Shown: positions 1 to 5,199 of the stretch, piece after piece
How positions within the stretch are numbered: position 1 is the stretch's first letter
Layout: each line of letters starts with the position of its first letter
Assembly: GCA_937892665.1 (NCBI GenBank)
Contig: CALBJF010000318.1
Span: forward strand, 1 to 5,199
From: an uncultured euryarchaeote
GTDB lineage: Archaea > Thermoplasmatota > Poseidoniia > Poseidoniales > Poseidoniaceae
Reading direction: 5' to 3'
DNA: 5,199 nucleotides
Position numbers and translations under genes: made by a program
Notes under the pieces: model-generated
Told to the model about the DNA's origin: nothing
Databases searched by the model: none
Seen by the model: the letters and a program-made list of their open reading frames with translations, nothing else

Positions 1-480
1 CTTATCTTGGCCGATGAACCGACAGGTGCTCTTGATCCTATTACTGGACGAGCAGTTCTTGATATCTTCAAGGAACTAAACGAAACTGAAGGCGTCTCAT
101 TCCTTATTGTAACACACTCGAAAGAAGTCGCTGCGTTTGCTAACAGAAGTCTTGAACTTCGAGATGGGCGATTCGTTGCAGAACATGGAGCAGAAATTGA
201 TGTTGAAGATTTGACTGAAGGAAGAGAACTTCTCATTGATGACTTAGGAACTGTGACTTTACCTCCTGATTTGCTTGTGCGAATAGGCGGCTCAGGTCGT
301 TATTCTGTTGCACTTGCTGAGAGTGGAATGCTTACCTTACAAGGAGAATCCTATTCGACAATTGGTGAACTTGTCCTCTCTGCAACCTGTCCTGCTTGTA
401 AGCATGATTATGGAGATAGCGATGAGCAAGAATGTCCATCATGTGGTTCGAGTCGGCCAATGGTGGAGGCTTCATCTTGA
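1..480 (+). CDS. ABC transporter ATP-binding protein, C-terminal part, with zinc-ribbon tail (5' truncated by window)
   Basis: The frame is open from base 1 and stops at TGA 478-480, giving the last 159 residues. Seen: it opens on a Walker B strand (LILADEP, window residues 1-7, catalytic Glu 6), followed by a D-loop-like GALD (9-12) and the switch histidine in IVTHS (His 39). The Walker A and signature motifs must lie upstream of the window. The ADEPTGALD wording is typical of the LolD/MacB/FtsE-like class, ATPases that drive FtsX/MacB-type permeases. After the ATPase core (ending near residue 60, at ELRDGR) comes an extension of about 100 residues that is not standard for the family. It ends in CPAC (130-133) and CPSC (145-148), a CxxC-11-CxxC zinc ribbon. 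The next gene starts inside its stop codon, so the two are probably co-transcribed. The ATPase call is firm; the substrate cannot be told. Confidence 0.93.
   Translation, partial: LILADEPTGALDPITGRAVLDIFKELNETEGVSFLIVTHSKEVAAFANRSLELRDGRFVAEHGAEIDVEDLTEGRELLIDDLGTVTLPPDLLVRIGGSGRYSVALAESGMLTLQGESYSTIGELVLSATCPACKHDYGDSDEQECPSCGSSRPMVEASS
462..469 (+). promoter_or_regulatory. Ribosome binding site GGTGGAGG that sets a TTG start
   Basis: GGTGGAGG lies within the last codons of the ABC ATPase gene and 7 bases before TTG 477. This spacing supports the TTG at 477 as the start of the DUF3817-like gene, rather than the in-frame ATG at 432, which would give a 49-base overlap and add 15 hydrophilic residues with no family counterpart. 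Confidence 0.65.
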
Positions 481-776
481 AACAAATCGTCTCGGTCTTG
501 AGTTACATCGAAGGAATCTCTGCATTGATTCTGTTTGCAGTTGCAATGCCAGTGAAATATATTGGAGGAGATCCGTCCCTTGTGTCCCTTGTCGGACAAA
601 TACATGGTTTCCTCTTCCTTGCCTTCCTAGGAGCACTCTTCTACGGAGTTGGTCGGCACTGGAACATGACCGCTCTGTTTCATGGATTCATCGCAGCCGT
701 CGTCCCAGCAGGGCCGTTTCTGTTCGATGGAATGCTGATCAGTGGCGAGTATGACCTTGAAGAGAAATCAAGCTGA
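477..776 (+). CDS. DUF3817-like small integral membrane protein
   Basis: A 99-residue protein from the chosen TTG start. The start and the upstream stop overlap as TTGA (477-480), a translational-coupling arrangement. Seen: three hydrophobic segments at about residues 4-24, 35-59 and 64-88, with a short acidic tail. Family marks are an EG pair (12-13) in the first helix, MPVKY (24-28) at its end, GQIHG (40-44) opening the second, and a Pro/Gly-rich third segment (PAGPF, 77-81). This order matches DUF3817 (YdzA-like) proteins as I know them, which are of similar length and of unknown function. An alternative ATG at 432 would make it 114 residues. The 3' end overlaps the convergent cupin gene by 9 bases. 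Its operon position suggests only co-expression with the ATPase; it is too small and of the wrong type to be the FtsX/MacB-type permease. Confidence 0.8.
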   Translation: MKQIVSVLSYIEGISALILFAVAMPVKYIGGDPSLVSLVGQIHGFLFLAFLGALFYGVGRHWNMTALFHGFIAAVVPAGPFLFDGMLISGEYDLEEKSS

Positions 777-1130
777 TTTGACGCCTTGTGGCCACAGTAC
801 GAGAATGAGAGTCTTTCCTTTCGTCTTTGGCGTATGTGTGGAATCAGGATCCATCCAAACGATCGATCCTGTTGGATAGGTACCATCTTCATCCCAGACT
901 TCTCCTTTGAGAACAACGTATGCTTCGCCACCTGGATGCATGTGCGGCATAAACGCATCAACTGTAACTTCAGAATCTGCTTCATAGAGGACAAGCGAGG
1001 TCTTTTCTTCTCGCTTAAGTTTACCCAAACGCACACCTGTTTCAAAATCTCTCCAAGAGATGTTCTCTTCAAGCCAATCTTCATCGATAGAAAATCCGAG
1101 CCATTGGGACATGTCGTGTGTGAAGACCAT
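768..1130 (-). CDS. ChrR-like cupin domain protein
   Basis: A 120-residue protein starting with ATG at 1130 on the minus strand. A GAGGT (complement of 1141-1145) lies 10 bases upstream as a plausible ribosome site. Seen: one beta-barrel-like domain over about residues 25-115. The cupin metal-binding motif 1 is present as His63-x-His65-x3-Glu69 followed by Gly76, and motif 2 supplies His99 in DPDSTHTP. The combination of a SWRDFETGV-type opening, the HMHPGGE motif and the late DSTHTP motif resembles the ChrR C-terminal (anti-ECF sigma factor) cupin family. In that family a separate N-terminal zinc-binding domain is the sigma-binding part; it is absent here. This is therefore a stand-alone metal-binding cupin, perhaps an enzyme such as an acetylacetone-cleaving-type dioxygenase or a sensor. 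The substrate is unknown. It is convergent with, and overlaps by 9 bases, the DUF3817-like gene. Confidence 0.85.
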   Translation of the reverse strand: MVFTHDMSQWLGFSIDEDWLEENISWRDFETGVRLGKLKREEKTSLVLYEADSEVTVDAFMPHMHPGGEAYVVLKGEVWDEDGTYPTGSIVWMDPDSTHTPKTKGKTLILVLWPQGVKSA

Positions 1131-1281
1131 GATAACCCCAACCTCAAGTCTTTGAAGACATATTCGGTGTAAACTTCAGATATCCAACAATTTTAGTTAT
1201 TCTTCACCTAAAAACAAGAGTAGGCCTGAAAAACCTACGAACATCCCAAACTATGGATGTCATGAGAATTAGTTGACGAAG

Positions 1282-1289
1282 TATTATAT
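1282..1289 (+). promoter_or_regulatory. Putative archaeal TATA box for the membrane-protein operon
   Basis: TATTATAT is centred about 27 bases before the ATG at 1313. In archaea transcription starts roughly 25 bases after the TATA box, so the transcript would begin within a few bases of the ATG and be essentially leaderless. In agreement, no Shine-Dalgarno-like sequence precedes this ATG. The rest of the 1131-1312 gap shows no gene. A minus-strand AATATG (complement of about 1161-1166) could be part of the cupin promoter but is weak. Confidence 0.5.
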
Positions 1290-1312
1290 CCCAAAGTTTA
1301 GGGACACCTAAT

Positions 1313-1750
1313 ATGGACGTAAAAGAAATTTTAGACCCAAAGAAGCTTTTAATCACAATTGGAACACTAGTTATTGTCATTTCAATACTTGGAATTGCAA
1401 ACAGTGAAGACTGGGCTGAATGGGGTTGGGATGACGAACCAGTCGGAGATCACGATGCGGCATATGAACAAATGTGGGCATTACACTTGTTACCTCTTGG
1501 AGTAATGGCTATTGGAACTGGATTATTTGTCACAGGCAAATCTCTCGCTCAAATGTCTATGATTTCTTCTGCAGCAGTCATCGTCATCATCGGCGGTGGA
1601 ATGGGATACATGACAGGAGAGCATGGTTACGATGGTACTCCACCAGCTATCTGGCTGATTATACCAATTTTTACACTCTTATTGACTTTAATTCTTGGAA
1701 TCACAGGATATATGCTTTACAAAGACCTTGAAGAATCAAAGGAGGCTTAA
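1313..1750 (+). CDS. Hypothetical membrane protein, four predicted segments
   Basis: A 145-residue protein I do not recognise. Seen: hydrophobic segments at about residues 12-29, 56-74, 81-100 and 111-136, with Lys/Asp-rich ends (DPKK at 8-11, KDLEESKE at the C-terminus) that suggest both termini are cytoplasmic. The first external loop (30-55) is strongly acidic and tryptophan-rich (EDWAEWGWDDE), and a second short external loop carries GEHGYDGTPP. A GIIGGG-type glycine run sits in segment 3 (IIGGGMGYM). No catalytic or transport motif is evident. It is the first gene of a two-gene operon; the next ORF starts 2 bases after its stop and its ribosome site lies in this gene's last codons. The ATG at 1313 is preferred because of the TATA box spacing. 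Confidence 0.8.
   Translation: MDVKEILDPKKLLITIGTLVIVISILGIANSEDWAEWGWDDEPVGDHDAAYEQMWALHLLPLGVMAIGTGLFVTGKSLAQMSMISSAAVIVIIGGGMGYMTGEHGYDGTPPAIWLIIPIFTLLLTLILGITGYMLYKDLEESKEA
1738..1745 (+). promoter_or_regulatory. Strong ribosome binding site AAAGGAGG
   Basis: AAAGGAGG overlaps the last codons of the upstream membrane-protein gene and ends 7 bases before ATG 1753. It is near-perfectly complementary to a 16S rRNA 3' end and shows that the second gene of the operon uses Shine-Dalgarno initiation, unlike the first, which looks leaderless. Confidence 0.75.
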
Positions 1751-1752
1751 TT

Positions 1753-2451
1753 ATGAGTGATAGAAACCTAACCCCTTACTTCCTAGTTCTAGGTCCTCTT
1801 TTCCTAGTAGGCGCGTACATGAACTGGCCTGCATCAGATCTAATTGGTATGCGTGGAACAGACTCTTTAATCAATGAAGCAGATTCTCTCATGCCACTGT
1901 TAATTGCAGCAACACTTGGTACCCTAATGGTTCTTGGAGGCCTATACCTGCTGATTTCAGATATGATGGCAAACGCTTCTGGAATGAACAAGCAACTATT
2001 GAGTATTGCTAGTGTCTTAGTAGTACTCACTATGGCGTTTTTCATTACTGGAATGGGAAGCAATGTTGCTGTCATAAATGCTGAAAATCTAGATGTGGAT
2101 TCAGAGGATGAATCATACACATTTGCAAGTGATAATGATAAATTGGGATCGCAAAACGCTGCCTTTGAGACAGGAGCAACTGTTTGGCAAATGTCTCCAG
2201 TTACTTGGGGTCTTTCTCTTGTCTTAATTGGACTTGTCTCCTTTATGATGAAGCGTCCAGAGTCTCCAATGGAGTACGTCTTACCTGCACTAATGCCGGT
2301 CGGTATGGTTTTCCTTAGCCTCCCTATCATAAACAATCCTGCCCTCTTTTCGATGATTTTCCCAGTTGTCTTATTGGTTCACTTAGTCATAGGCGGGCTC
2401 ATGCTTGGTGGCAAGATTTCAGCACCAGGAGCGGCTGAAGAGGCTGCTTGA
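1753..2451 (+). CDS. Hypothetical membrane protein, six predicted segments
   Basis: A 232-residue protein I do not recognise. Seen: hydrophobic segments at about residues 9-25, 47-70, 82-101, 148-166, 174-192 and 197-218. Residues 102-147 form a hydrophilic, acidic loop (rich in Asp, Glu and Asn, including DVDSEDE) placed outside the cell if the N-terminus is inside. The C-terminal tail is short and Ala/Glu-rich. A strong ribosome site precedes the ATG by 7 bases, and only 2 bases separate it from the stop of the 145-residue membrane protein, so the pair is an operon and may form one membrane complex. Both members have an acidic external loop, which is a shared character but not a demonstrated homology. 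No enzyme or transporter motif was seen. The stop is 14 bases from the end of the convergent cupin gene. Confidence 0.82.
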   Translation: MSDRNLTPYFLVLGPLFLVGAYMNWPASDLIGMRGTDSLINEADSLMPLLIAATLGTLMVLGGLYLLISDMMANASGMNKQLLSIASVLVVLTMAFFITGMGSNVAVINAENLDVDSEDESYTFASDNDKLGSQNAAFETGATVWQMSPVTWGLSLVLIGLVSFMMKRPESPMEYVLPALMPVGMVFLSLPIINNPALFSMIFPVVLLVHLVIGGLMLGGKISAPGAAEEAA

Positions 2452-2465
2452 ACTGATGGGTACAA

Positions 2466-2825
2466 TCAGATCCAAACATCGTTTGAAGCTGTAAGCTCGC
2501 TTTCAGCTTCTCCTGTGTTAACGACGCCAGATGGTTCAATGAGCATCACTTTACACTCTTCGTGAGCGTAAGGACGGTGCTTCGTACCTTTTGGTACAAC
2601 GTACATTTCTCCTTGTGAGAGTTCCATTGTTTCTGATTCAAATTCGATGAACATCGTTCCCTCGATAACGAGGAAGAATTCATCAGTATCACCATGATCA
2701 TGCCAAACGAAGTCTCCCTTCAATTTGACAATTTTAATTTGATAATCGTTGAGTTCCGAGATGATTTTTGGAGTCCAATGCTCCGAAAAGAGAGAGAATT
2801 TTTCTGAGAGATTTACTTTATCCAT
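2466..2825 (-). CDS. Small single-domain cupin protein
   Basis: A 119-residue protein with ATG at 2825 on the minus strand. Seen: both cupin motifs are complete. Motif 1 is His42-x-His44-x4-Glu49 followed by Gly56; motif 2 is Gly72-x5-Pro78-x-Gly80-x2-His83, giving a 3-His/1-Glu metal site. The opening (KVNLSEKFSLFSEHWTPKI), the FVWHDHGDTDEFFLVIEG core and the late EPSGVVNTG match a widespread small-cupin family in bacteria and archaea, often labelled mannose-6-phosphate isomerase-like, for which I know no proven reaction. Its length is normal for that family. The ribosome site is weak: GGAAGG (complement of 2828-2833) is only 2 bases from the ATG. It is divergent from the 2923 esterase gene and convergent with the membrane operon. 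It is not closely related to the other cupin in the window. Confidence 0.9.
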   Translation of the reverse strand: MDKVNLSEKFSLFSEHWTPKIISELNDYQIKIVKLKGDFVWHDHGDTDEFFLVIEGTMFIEFESETMELSQGEMYVVPKGTKHRPYAHEECKVMLIEPSGVVNTGEAESELTASNDVWI

Positions 2826-2893
2826 TTCCTTCCACTAGTCGTCTCCAACAGGAATGTACTGATTGGTTTTTCCCGTAACTTACGATGTATGGG

Positions 2894-2900
2894 TATATAT
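2894..2900 (+). promoter_or_regulatory. Putative TATA box in the divergent intergenic region
   Basis: TATATAT is centred 26 bases before ATG 2923, so the plus-strand transcript of the esterase gene is predicted to be leaderless; no Shine-Dalgarno sequence is present there. The same near-symmetrical element read on the minus strand could serve the cupin gene with a leader of about 45 bases, since no better AT-rich box lies nearer to 2825. Confidence 0.5.
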
Positions 2901-2911
2901 CTCACTATGAA

Positions 2912-2929
2912 GACCCATTAATATGGGTC
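2912..2929 (+). repeat. Perfect inverted repeat across the start codon of the esterase gene
   Basis: GACCCAT (2912-2918) and ATGGGTC (2923-2929) are exact reverse complements separated by TAAT. The right arm begins with the ATG start codon. It lies just downstream of the TATA-like box, at the predicted transcription start, where a bound repressor could block initiation. It may also be chance: two 7-base arms are short. Confidence 0.4.
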
Positions 2930-5199
2930 GAAGGGGATTGATAGTTTCCTTGATGTTCCTTTTCTTGATTTCATCATGGACGCCAGCAGTTGAAGATGCC
3001 CTTCAAGACCTCCCTCATATTCAAGAAACGTTCTCCAATGATGTGAATGGTTCAGATGATTACACCGTTGTGTATCAGTTGGACATCCCTGATGAGGCTC
3101 AATACAACAATGATCCAGTTCCATATTCAGTAGATTCTAGTTCGAGCATTGATTTCACCTTCGATCGGGTTGCTTACTATCTTGAATTAGAAAAGCCAAA
3201 TGAGGCACGAACCTGGGTCTTTGTCTCGTTCCCTAGTATTACGACACGTGCTGATGAGTTAGGAGTTCCAACCTTTAATTCTGGAATCTTTTACAATGAA
3301 CTCTTGACAGATGTTGAAATCCAATCCAATCATCAGGACTTATCCTCACTCGGTCTAATTGATACAGGAGTCATCGAATTTTGGGGCACGAATTACGGGA
3401 CTTCAAACGACTTGGGAGTTCCAAACGGGGACGATTCAACCTATGATTTTGCAGATGCTCCATACAGTTCTGAATCTGCTGGTTACGGAAGTATGCAAAT
3501 ACACGACTATGAATCAGGTCACACGCTCTTTGCTTACAACGCGTGGGGTGGGTCAAATATCGACGATCTTGGAATAGGGAGTAATCCTGATGGAGATGAA
3601 GATCCGGATTGGACTTTTGCTTCGAATGCAGCCGAATATACGCTGAAAAGCATGACCGTTTTGGTGCGTTCAGGCCCTACTCCATCTGAATTAATGATTA
3701 CAATGGAATCCCCCGGCAATCATCAAATCGTTCAACGAGATGAATACAACAAGGGTATTTTTACAGTGAGCGGTTCAACAGAATACTCAGTTAATCTCGT
3801 TGAAGGACGATACATAACGCTTGAAACTGATTTTGAATCAGAATGGGTCTCAGTTGCAGTGCCTCTAAGTTCGAATTTCTATGGCTCTATTGAGGTTCCA
3901 ACGGGATGGCATCGCCTTGAATTTCGATTCATGAATGACGGCAATCAGTTAGCCCTACACACCGTAAATCCAGTTGGTGTAGGGGAAGTATTCATTGTTG
4001 CAGGACAATCAAATTCGGCGAACTCTGGTGATACTCCACTAACGCCCACGGACTCAAGAGTAAGCACTTGGGGGCCGAGTGGCTGGCGTTTTGGATACGA
4101 CCCTCAACCTGCAGCAACAGGCAATCGTGGTTCACCATGGCCAGCAACTGGCGATTTACTCGCAAGCCGTTATGATGTACCAATTGGTTTTCTTTCAGTT
4201 GGATATGGTGGTACACAAGTCGACCGATGGGTTCCAAGCCAGAATGATCTGTTTCCACGAATTACTGATGCATTAGATGCTGTTGAACCGAATGGAGCAA
4301 GAGCCATCTTGTGGCATCAAGGAGAAAGCAATGCAGGTGGAACCGCTGCAGAAGATTATGCACGAATGCTTGGAGAAGTTGTTCTTGGAAGCCGAGAATA
4401 TGCTGGCTATGAGATACCTTGGATTGTTGCTCGAGTGAGTTTTGTTCCGAATGGAGATCCTGTAAAGATGGGGTGGATTATTGAGGGTCAAGATTCAGTT
4501 ATCGACGATGACCCATTGACGTTTCCAGGGCCTTATACTGATGATTTGAATGGTACTCAGTGGAGATATGATACAATCCACTTCAACGAGGCAGGATTGC
4601 GTGAACATGCTTCTCGATGGGACACGAGAATTTCAACAGCTATGGCTGATTTATTCCATCCAATCATTGACTCAGATAATGATGGCGTGAACGATGCTGA
4701 TGACCTTTGCCCAGAGACGCAGGTTTCAACAGAAGTGTATGTTGATGGTTGCAGTGAAGAGCAACGACATCCTGGGAGTACAACTGATGTAGATCAAGAC
4801 GGGATCATGGATGCGGATGACCTATGTCAACAAACACCAATCGGAGAATCAGTCTATGCAGATGGTTGCAGCGATAGTCAACTTGATTCTGATGGCGACG
4901 GTGTCTCAGATGCGGATGATCTTTGCCCCTCATTCAATGATGCAATCGATCTCGATTTTGATTCAATACCAGATGGTTGTGATGATTTAATCGATAGAGA
5001 TAATGATGGTGTTTCAGATACTGATGATATCTGCAATAACTATGACGATACCATCGATGTTGATTTGGATGGTATTCCAGATGGCTGTGATGATTTGATC
5101 GATTCAGATAATGATGGAGTCTCAGACTCAACAGATATTTGCAACAATCATAACGATTCCATCGATATCGATTCTGATGGTGTCCCAGATGGTTGTGAT
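2923..5199 (+). CDS. Secreted SGNH/SASA-type esterase with Ig-like and TSP3 repeat domains (3' truncated by window)
   Basis: The frame is open for 759 codons from ATG 2923 to the last base, with no stop. Seen: residues 1-19 form a signal peptide (MGRR then LIVSLMFLFLISSW), with cleavage likely near residues 22-26. Residues ~60-256 form a beta-rich module with landmarks EFWGTNYG, GSMQIHDY and DPDWTFASNAAEY, of a kind I associate with large environmental esterases. Residues ~258-350 look Ig-like (SPGNHQIVQRDEYN at the start, GWHRLEFRF near the end). Residues ~354-575 are the SASA esterase: catalytic Ser363 in AGQSN, GYGGTQVDRW (427-436), WHQGESNA (464-471), and Asp550/His553 in DTIHFN. From residue 583 come TSP3 calcium-binding repeats. 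The family removes acetyl groups from sugars (sialate or xylan-type); the exact substrate is unknown. The protein is probably exported, and a surface anchor may follow the repeats beyond the window. Confidence 0.92.
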   Translation, partial: MGRRGLIVSLMFLFLISSWTPAVEDALQDLPHIQETFSNDVNGSDDYTVVYQLDIPDEAQYNNDPVPYSVDSSSSIDFTFDRVAYYLELEKPNEARTWVFVSFPSITTRADELGVPTFNSGIFYNELLTDVEIQSNHQDLSSLGLIDTGVIEFWGTNYGTSNDLGVPNGDDSTYDFADAPYSSESAGYGSMQIHDYESGHTLFAYNAWGGSNIDDLGIGSNPDGDEDPDWTFASNAAEYTLKSMTVLVRSGPTPSELMITMESPGNHQIVQRDEYNKGIFTVSGSTEYSVNLVEGRYITLETDFESEWVSVAVPLSSNFYGSIEVPTGWHRLEFRFMNDGNQLALHTVNPVGVGEVFIVAGQSNSANSGDTPLTPTDSRVSTWGPSGWRFGYDPQPAATGNRGSPWPATGDLLASRYDVPIGFLSVGYGGTQVDRWVPSQNDLFPRITDALDAVEPNGARAILWHQGESNAGGTAAEDYARMLGEVVLGSREYAGYEIPWIVARVSFVPNGDPVKMGWIIEGQDSVIDDDPLTFPGPYTDDLNGTQWRYDTIHFNEAGLREHASRWDTRISTAMADLFHPIIDSDNDGVNDADDLCPETQVSTEVYVDGCSEEQRHPGSTTDVDQDGIMDADDLCQQTPIGESVYADGCSDSQLDSDGDGVSDADDLCPSFNDAIDLDFDSIPDGCDDLIDRDNDGVSDTDDICNNYDDTIDVDLDGIPDGCDDLIDSDNDGVSDSTDICNNHNDSIDIDSDGVPDGCD
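4669..4884 (+). repeat. TSP3 repeats, class A (two copies, coding)
   Basis: These encode residues 583-654 of the esterase. Two units follow the pattern D-x-D-x-DG-x-x-DADDLC, then about 12 residues, then V-Y-x-DGCS-x-x-Q: residues 583-614 and 622-653. Each has an Asp-rich calcium loop and a pair of cysteines (596/610 and 635/649) expected to form a disulfide in the exported protein. A short linker (RHPGSTT, 615-621) separates them. Confidence 0.85.
4885..5199 (+). repeat. TSP3-like repeats, class B, exact 36-residue (108-base) period
   Basis: Units start at 4885, 4993 and 5101 (residues 655, 691 and 727); the third is cut after 33 residues by the window end. The pattern is D-x-D-x-DGVSD-x-x-D-[LI]-C, then about 7 residues, then ID-x-D-x-D-x-[IV]PDGCDDLI. 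Each unit thus holds two Asp-rich calcium loops and two cysteines (for example 668/686 and 704/722). Units 2 and 3 match at 24 of the 33 residues present, yet differ at many synonymous positions (GVS is ggt gtt tca in one and gga gtc tca in the other). The array probably continues past the window. Confidence 0.88.

Noticed and set aside
680..1172. Open frames of 128 and 155 codons overlapping the ChrR-like cupin on both strands
   Set aside because: The cupin frame (768-1130, minus) has complete metal-binding motifs; the others are other-frame readings of the same bases and look random.
1220..1238. Hairpin GTAGG-(9 bases)-CCTAC as a terminator
   Set aside because: The stem is only 5 bp, no T-run follows on either strand, and it lies about 90 bases upstream of the cupin start, where no transcript is expected to end.
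1776..2336. A 186-codon open frame on the minus strand
   Set aside because: It lies wholly inside the 232-residue membrane-protein gene, has no ribosome site, and its translation has no domain character. The plus-strand gene has a strong ribosome site and clear transmembrane periodicity.
2926..2952. Twin-arginine (Tat) signal because of RR at residues 3-4
   Set aside because: The following segment is highly hydrophobic and the pattern lacks the usual Phe-Leu-Lys after RR, so a Sec signal peptide is more likely, though Tat cannot be excluded by eye.
2918..4491. Several short frames (60-90 codons) on both strands across 2918-4491
   Set aside because: All lie inside the long plus-strand esterase frame, which carries a signal peptide and the catalytic motifs and has no stop to the end of the window.
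4934..5131. A His/Asn/Tyr-rich minus-strand frame of 65 codons
   Set aside because: Its low-complexity composition is simply the antisense of the Asp-rich TSP3 repeats (gat codons read as atc/cat on the other strand).
4885..5199. Regular 108-base periodicity considered as a CRISPR or satellite array
   Set aside because: The period is a multiple of 3, the copies are conserved at the protein rather than the DNA level, and no stop interrupts the frame, so it is a coding repeat.

Overview
The window reads as a fragment of a planktonic archaeon, most likely a marine euryarchaeon of the Marine Group II / Poseidoniales type. This placement is an inference. It rests on two TATA-like boxes lying about 26-28 bases before start codons with almost no leader, on GGAGG-type ribosome sites inside operons, on a zinc-ribbon tail on an ABC ATPase, and on a large secreted protein ending in archaeal-style thrombospondin type 3 (calcium-binding) repeats. 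No rRNA, tRNA, CRISPR array, transposase or other mobile element is visible.

Layout. (1) 1-776, plus strand: the 3' part of an ABC-transporter ATPase gene with a C-terminal zinc ribbon, coupled through a TTGA stop/start overlap to a small DUF3817-like membrane protein. (2) 768-1130, minus strand: a ChrR-type cupin whose 3' end overlaps the membrane-protein gene by 9 bases. (3) 1131-1312: intergenic, with a TATA-like box for the next operon. (4) 1313-2451, plus strand: a two-gene operon of unrecognised multi-pass membrane proteins (about 4 and 6 segments). (5) 2466-2825, minus strand: a second, unrelated small cupin. (6) 2826-2922: a divergent promoter region with TATATAT and an 18-base inverted repeat that runs into the next start codon. 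(7) 2923-5199, plus strand: a single reading frame of 759 codons with no stop, running off the window end. It is easy to miss because it has no stop here and short spurious ORFs overlap it.

The 2923 gene is the main content. It encodes a predicted exported protein: signal peptide, an N-terminal beta-rich module, an Ig-like linker module, an SGNH/SASA-type (sialate O-acetylesterase-like) esterase domain with its active-site motifs intact, then a calcium-binding TSP3 repeat stalk of two repeat classes. The likely job is extracellular or cell-surface deacetylation of complex polysaccharide or glycoprotein glycans, consistent with a heterotrophic particle-degrading life style. The other genes have no clear functional link to it. 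The two cupins are probably small metal-binding proteins of uncertain role, and the ABC ATPase belongs to the LolD/MacB-like class that powers export or lipoprotein-type permeases.
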